Shown here: positions 60,353 to 64,000 of the stretch, piece by piece | Layout of the letters: the number at the start of each line of letters is the position of its first letter | How positions within the stretch are numbered: position 1 is the stretch's first letter | Assembly: GCA_017880775.1 (NCBI GenBank) | Contig: JADGRQ010000010.1 | Location: 58,144-122,143 of the forward strand | Direction of reading: 5' to 3' | Length of the DNA stretch: 64,000 nt | DNA from: Burkholderiales bacterium | GTDB taxonomy: Bacteria; Pseudomonadota; Gammaproteobacteria; Burkholderiales; SG8-39 | Notes under the pieces: generated by a model | What the model saw: only the letters and a program-made list of their open reading frames with translations | Databases searched by the model: none | What the model was told of the DNA's origin: nothing | Program-made: the position numbers and the translations under genes

Positions 60353-61111
60353 ATGTACAAGCCCTTCGATCTGACCGGACGCTGCGCCGTGGTGACCGGC
60401 GGCAACGGCGGCATCGGCTATGGCATGGCCGAGGCGCTGATCGCCGCGGGCGCGCGCGTCGCGATCTGGGGCTCCAACCCGGAAAAGACCGCGAAGGCGA
60501 AGGCATCGCTGGGCGCAAATGCCGAGGCCTTCGTCTGCGATGTGACCAGTGAAGAGGCAGTCGAGAAAACGTTTGCGGATTCGGTCGCCGCGCTGGGGCA
60601 CGTGAACGCGTGCTTTGCCAATGCCGGCGTGTCGTCGAAGCCCACGCCGGTTCTCGACATGACGCTCGCCGAATTCCGGCGCGTCATGCAGGTCAACGTG
60701 GAAGGCGTGTTTCTCACCTTCCGTGCTGCCGCGCGCCACATGGCCGGCCGCGGGCAGGGCGGCGCTCTCGTCGCCACGGCGAGTACTGCCGCAATCGAAG
60801 GCGCCGCGCGCAACAGCCACTATGGCGCATCGAAAGGCGCGGTGACTTCGTACGTCCGCGCGCTCGCGGTCGAACTGGCGCGCCACCGCATTCGCGTCAA
60901 TTCGATCCTGCCCGGCTGGATCGAGACCGAGATGACCGCTCGCGCGATGGGCGACGAAATGTTCGCGAAGGCGGTGCTGCCGCGCATTCCGGCGCGACGC
61001 TGGGGAACGCGGGACGATTTCGGCGCGATCGCGGTCTACCTGATGAGCGACGGGTCCGTGTACCACACCGGCGAGCAGTTCGTGATCGACGGCGGGTATA
61101 CGAAGTTCTGA
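60353..61111 (+). CDS. Short-chain dehydrogenase/reductase
   Basis: Classical SDR, 252 aa. The NAD(P)-binding TGGNGGIGYG is at residues 15-24, NAGVSS near 92, and catalytic Ser, Tyr and Lys lie in ATASTAAIEG and HYGASKGAV. The C-terminus VIDGGYTKF is typical. It starts 3 nt after the hydratase gene, so it probably oxidises a hydroxyacyl or alcohol intermediate of the same pathway. Confidence 0.92.
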   Translation: MYKPFDLTGRCAVVTGGNGGIGYGMAEALIAAGARVAIWGSNPEKTAKAKASLGANAEAFVCDVTSEEAVEKTFADSVAALGHVNACFANAGVSSKPTPVLDMTLAEFRRVMQVNVEGVFLTFRAAARHMAGRGQGGALVATASTAAIEGAARNSHYGASKGAVTSYVRALAVELARHRIRVNSILPGWIETEMTARAMGDEMFAKAVLPRIPARRWGTRDDFGAIAVYLMSDGSVYHTGEQFVIDGGYTKF

Positions 61112-61193
61112 CCGGGTATCATGGACCTCAGAGGTGCGCTGCAGGCATTTCTTTGACGTTGCTCAAATCAATCTGGAGAAAAAGGGGAAGACT

Positions 61194-61409
61194 ATGGCGC
61201 AGGAAGTCCGGGCTCCGCTGGCGGGAAGCATCTGGGCCGTGCTCGTCGAAGTTGGTTCCAAGGTGGAGGAAGACGACGAACTGGTCGTCATCGAGGCACT
61301 CAAGATGGAGAACCCCGTGTACTCGCACTGTGCAGGCACGGTGAAGGAAATCAAGGTGAAGAAAGGCGACAAGGTCGAGGATGACGACCTCCTCATGCTG
61401 ATCGAATGA
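61194..61409 (+). CDS. Stand-alone biotin carboxyl carrier protein
   Basis: 71-aa biotinyl domain with the biotin-accepting Lys37 in EALKMEN and the flanking VRAPLAGSIWAVLVEVGSKV and hammerhead GTVKEIKVKKGDKVEDDDLL. GGGGAAG precedes the ATG. It is separate from any biotin carboxylase here, as in sodium-pumping decarboxylases (GcdC-like role) or three-part carboxylases. It lies between SDR and acyl-CoA dehydrogenase genes. Confidence 0.9.
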   Translation: MAQEVRAPLAGSIWAVLVEVGSKVEEDDELVVIEALKMENPVYSHCAGTVKEIKVKKGDKVEDDDLLMLIE

Positions 61410-61443
61410 CGGACTGCGTGCAGCAATCGGAAGCGAGGCGAAG

Positions 61444-62604
61444 ATGAATTTCGAGTTGACCGAAGACCAGCGGCTGATCCAGGACACCGCGCGGCGATTC
61501 GCCGCGTCGGAAATTGCACCGACGCTTGAGGAAGAGGAGAGCAAGCACGAGTTCCGGGCCGGCCGCGTCGCGCAGATGGGCAAGCTGGGCTTTTTCTCCT
61601 GCGCCCTGCCCGAGGAACTGGGCGGCAGCGGCATGGGATTCATGGAGTCGGTGCTGATGGCCGAGCAGATCGGCAGGGTGTCGGCATCGTGGCGGGTGCC
61701 GTTCAACATGCAGAACCTCGGGCCTGCGCTGACCGTGACGAAATTCGGCAGCGAGGCGCAGAAGAAGAAGTATGTCTCCGGCTGGGTTGCGGGTTCCCAG
61801 CTCGGCTTCTTCGCCATGACCGAGCCCAACACCGGCTCGGACGTGGCCAGCATGAAGACCCACGCCATCGACCGGGGCGACCACTGGGAGGTCCACGGCA
61901 ACAAGATTTGGATCTCGCAGGCGCACGTGGGCGACGCGGGGCTGCTCTACGCCTACACGGACAGGGCGAAGGGCAACAAGGGAATCACGGCCTTCATCAT
62001 TGAGCCGAAGACGATGCACGGCTGCACGGCCCGCGCCATCGAGACCAAGCTCGGCCTGAAATGCGCGCCGACCGGCGAGTTCGTGTTCGATGCAATGAAG
62101 GTGCCGAAGGAGAACGTGCTCGGCAAGCCGGGCAACGGATTCCAGATCTGCATGTGGCAGCTGAACCAGACGCGGCTCGGCTGCGCGGCCGGCGCCCTCG
62201 GCGTCGCCGGCGGCGCGCTGGAGCTCGCCGTCAACTACGCCAATGAGCGCACCCAGTTCGGCAAACCCATCTCGCAGCACCAGATGGTCCAGGCGCAGAT
62301 CGCCGAAATGGCGGTCGAGCACCAGGCCGCGCAGATGCTGGTGTATCGGGCCGCGTGGCTCAAGGACCACGGCAAGCCGAACCAGTACGAGACCTCGGTC
62401 GCCAAGTACGCCGCTTCGGAGGCGGCGGTGCACGCGGCGAACGAGTGCATGAAGATTTTCGGCTCGTACGGGTTTTCGACCGAATATCCGGCGGAGCGCT
62501 TCTACCGCGACGCAAAATCCCTGCAGGTCGTGGAAGGCACGTCCAACATCCAGAAGATCATCATCTCCGGCATGGCTTGCGGTGCCACGCCCAACCGCGA
62601 GTAA
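61444..62604 (+). CDS. Acyl-CoA dehydrogenase, glutaryl-CoA/BamM-like subgroup
   Basis: FAD enzyme, 386 aa. FFAMTEPNTGSDVASMKTHAI, GNKIWISQAHVGDAGLLYAYTD, FGKPISQHQMVQAQIAEMAVE and the catalytic Glu in VVEGTSNIQ near residue 370. The stretch KYAASEAAVHAANECMKIFGSYGFSTEYPAERFYRDA resembles non-decarboxylating glutaryl-CoA dehydrogenases and BamM. Next to a GcdA-type gene, it may oxidise glutaryl-CoA to glutaconyl-CoA; the specificity is inferred. Confidence 0.9.
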   Translation: MNFELTEDQRLIQDTARRFAASEIAPTLEEEESKHEFRAGRVAQMGKLGFFSCALPEELGGSGMGFMESVLMAEQIGRVSASWRVPFNMQNLGPALTVTKFGSEAQKKKYVSGWVAGSQLGFFAMTEPNTGSDVASMKTHAIDRGDHWEVHGNKIWISQAHVGDAGLLYAYTDRAKGNKGITAFIIEPKTMHGCTARAIETKLGLKCAPTGEFVFDAMKVPKENVLGKPGNGFQICMWQLNQTRLGCAAGALGVAGGALELAVNYANERTQFGKPISQHQMVQAQIAEMAVEHQAAQMLVYRAAWLKDHGKPNQYETSVAKYAASEAAVHAANECMKIFGSYGFSTEYPAERFYRDAKSLQVVEGTSNIQKIIISGMACGATPNRE

Positions 62605-62609
62605 ACGCA

Positions 62610-64000
62610 ATGCGACCCTATTTTGAAAAGATGCCCGGCTTCGGCAAGCCGCTCAAGGAAAACCGCATTGCGCGTTCGAGGGACAGCCGGGCGAAGCTCG
62701 AGGCCGTCGAAGCAGAAATCGCAGCGGCGAGGAAGGCGAAGGAAAACGTCGGCATCCCCGCGGCCAAGATCAACGAGCGGGGCTCGCTGACGGTGTGGCA
62801 GCGGCTGGAATACCTCGTCGACCCCGGCACCTGGCAGCCGCTGCACAGCATTTACAACCCCGAGGACAACGAGGAAGGCACGACCAACGTCGTCGACGGC
62901 CTCGGCAAGATCTCGGGCCGCTGGGCGGTCATCATCGGCTTCGACAACAAGGTTCTTGCGGGCGCGTGGATCCCCGGACAGGCCGAGAACGTGCTGCGCG
63001 TGACGAACCTGGCGAAGCGCCTGCATATTCCCCTCGTGTGGCTGGTGAACTGCAGCGGGGTCAAGCTTCCCGATCAGGAGAAGTTCTACGCCGACCGCCG
63101 CGGTTCGGGCACGCCGTTCTACCGCCACGCCGAACTGCAGCAGGCGGGCATACCGGTGCTCGCGGGCATCTACGGCACCAATCCCGCGGGCGGCGGCTAT
63201 CAGGGAATCACCCCGACGATACTGATCGCGCACAAGGACGCGAACATTGCCGTTGGCGGCGCAGGCATCGTTTCCGGCATGTCGCCCAGAGGCGGCTTCG
63301 ACGTGGAAGGGCTGGAACAACTGATCGCGGTCACGCGCGACTTCAAGGAGCGCCCGCCGGGCCGGGTCGAAACCCATTACAACGAGACGGGCTTCTTCAC
63401 ACGCGTGTGTGACGAGGAGAACGGCGTCCTCGACGGTCTCAAGGAGTACATGCGTGCGATTCCGGCCTACGACCCGATGTTCTTCCGGGTCGCGGAGCCC
63501 GCCGAGCCGAAACTCGCGGCCGAAGACCTCTACCACCTGCTGCCGTTCAACCAGAAGGAGACCTACTCCTTCGATGAAATCCTCGCGCGCCTCGTCGACG
63601 GCAGCGAGCACATGGAATTCCGGCCCGACTACGGTCCCGAGATCTACGCGGGCCTGGTGAAGATCGACGGCCTGGCGGTCGGCGTGATCGGCAACCGGCA
63701 GGGGGTGCTGCCGAAGGGGTATCCGGAGTACGCGGACTACCCGGGCATCGGCGGAAAGCTCTACCGCCAGGGGTTGATCAAGATGAGCGAGTTCGTGACC
63801 CACTGCGGACGCGACCGGGTGCCGGTCATCTGGTTCCAGGACACCAGCGGGATCGACGTGGGCGACGCCGCGGAGAAGGCCGAACTGCTCGGCCTCGGTG
63901 CAACGCTGATCTACTCGATCCAGCAGACCGGCGTGCCGATGATGCTGGTGGTGCTGCGCAAGGGCAGTGCGGCGGCCCACTACATCATGGGCGGGCCCAC
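62610..64000 (+). CDS. Carboxyltransferase, glutaconyl-CoA decarboxylase alpha (GcdA)-like, 3'-truncated by window
   Basis: 463 codons are visible; the family is about 585 aa. MRPYFEKMPGFGKPL at the start, LVDPGTWQPL, DNKVLAGAWIPGQAENVLR, IYGTNPAGGGYQGI, AVGGAGIVSGMSP, GIGGKLYRQGLIKMSEFV and DTSGIDVGDAAEKAELLGLG follow GcdA of Acidaminococcus in order. It transfers the carboxyl group from an acyl-CoA to biotin. It starts 5 nt after the dehydrogenase. A propionyl/acyl-CoA carboxylase role is the alternative. Confidence 0.9.
   Translation, partial: MRPYFEKMPGFGKPLKENRIARSRDSRAKLEAVEAEIAAARKAKENVGIPAAKINERGSLTVWQRLEYLVDPGTWQPLHSIYNPEDNEEGTTNVVDGLGKISGRWAVIIGFDNKVLAGAWIPGQAENVLRVTNLAKRLHIPLVWLVNCSGVKLPDQEKFYADRRGSGTPFYRHAELQQAGIPVLAGIYGTNPAGGGYQGITPTILIAHKDANIAVGGAGIVSGMSPRGGFDVEGLEQLIAVTRDFKERPPGRVETHYNETGFFTRVCDEENGVLDGLKEYMRAIPAYDPMFFRVAEPAEPKLAAEDLYHLLPFNQKETYSFDEILARLVDGSEHMEFRPDYGPEIYAGLVKIDGLAVGVIGNRQGVLPKGYPEYADYPGIGGKLYRQGLIKMSEFVTHCGRDRVPVIWFQDTSGIDVGDAAEKAELLGLGATLIYSIQQTGVPMMLVVLRKGSAAAHYIMGGP

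Overview
The window is GC-rich and gene-dense, with short intergenic gaps and many 1-20 nt gene overlaps. It looks like chromosomal DNA of a betaproteobacterium, probably Burkholderiales-like. That placement is an inference from gene content and order: divergent tesA/ybbA-ybbP, a formate dehydrogenase cluster with DUF3305/DUF3306 partners, and the style of the ABC and molybdenum genes. I see no rRNA, tRNA, insertion sequence, prophage or CRISPR array. No stretch over 300 bases lacks a gene. The window opens inside a PAS-GGDEF gene and ends inside a carboxyltransferase gene.

Layout. 1-1379: C-terminal part of a diguanylate cyclase. 1457-10714: a minus-strand catabolic block made of a LivFGMH-type ABC importer with its binding protein and a three-subunit molybdenum hydroxylase, with a divergent metal-dependent cyclase/amidohydrolase. 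10715-11385: an AbrB/PIN toxin-antitoxin pair under its own palindromic promoter. 11406-16939: tesA diverging from ybbA-ybbP, a hypothetical gene and rmuC. 16976-17788: a c-type cytochrome behind the fused remains of an isoquinoline-oxidoreductase-type operon. 18037-19721: an ABC-2 exporter. 19765-23529: mobA-moeA-tal-mlaF on the minus strand. 23595-25708: an MFS transporter, a repeat, a Uma2 gene and a 42-residue protein.

25751-38433 is a formate dehydrogenase region. moaA, fdhD and an acyl-CoA-dehydrogenase-like gene run leftward. DUF3305, DUF3306, a large polyferredoxin, a TorD chaperone, a Tat-signal peptide protein, FDH alpha, beta and gamma subunits, two small exported proteins and a Cu/Zn superoxide dismutase run rightward. 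The catalytic subunit carries Cys, not Sec. 38803-39193 holds the decayed fusion of a rhodanese gene and chrA.

39303-49465 is an oxyanion and cofactor island. One minus operon encodes a ModE/periplasmic-domain regulator, a FecCD-type permease with its ATPase (MolBC-like), and ModABC. Divergent from it, TupBCA (tungstate uptake) runs into mobB, a second moeA, moaD and moaE. Together with moaA, mobA, moeA and fdhD, this supplies the pterin cofactor to the formate dehydrogenase and the hydroxylase in the same window.

49552-53150 holds crcB, DUF190, a cation/proton antiporter, a universal stress protein and an MFS transporter. 53241-57934 holds a membrane sulfatase/phosphoglycerol-transferase-like protein and clpB behind a sigma-32-like promoter. 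57936-59509 has two exported UPF0301 (YqgE/AlgH) paralogues with a candidate small RNA between them. 59567-64000 is a catabolic module: HpaH-like hydratase, SDR dehydrogenase, free-standing biotin carrier, acyl-CoA dehydrogenase and a GcdA-type carboxyltransferase, which together resemble a stepwise glutaryl-CoA to crotonyl-CoA route.

The most notable observations are two collapsed operons (17615-17788 and 38803-39193), three side-by-side Mo/W uptake systems with two MoeA paralogues, the GcdA-linked acyl-CoA module, the paired exported YqgE proteins with a possible sRNA, and a recurring leaderless-promoter architecture.
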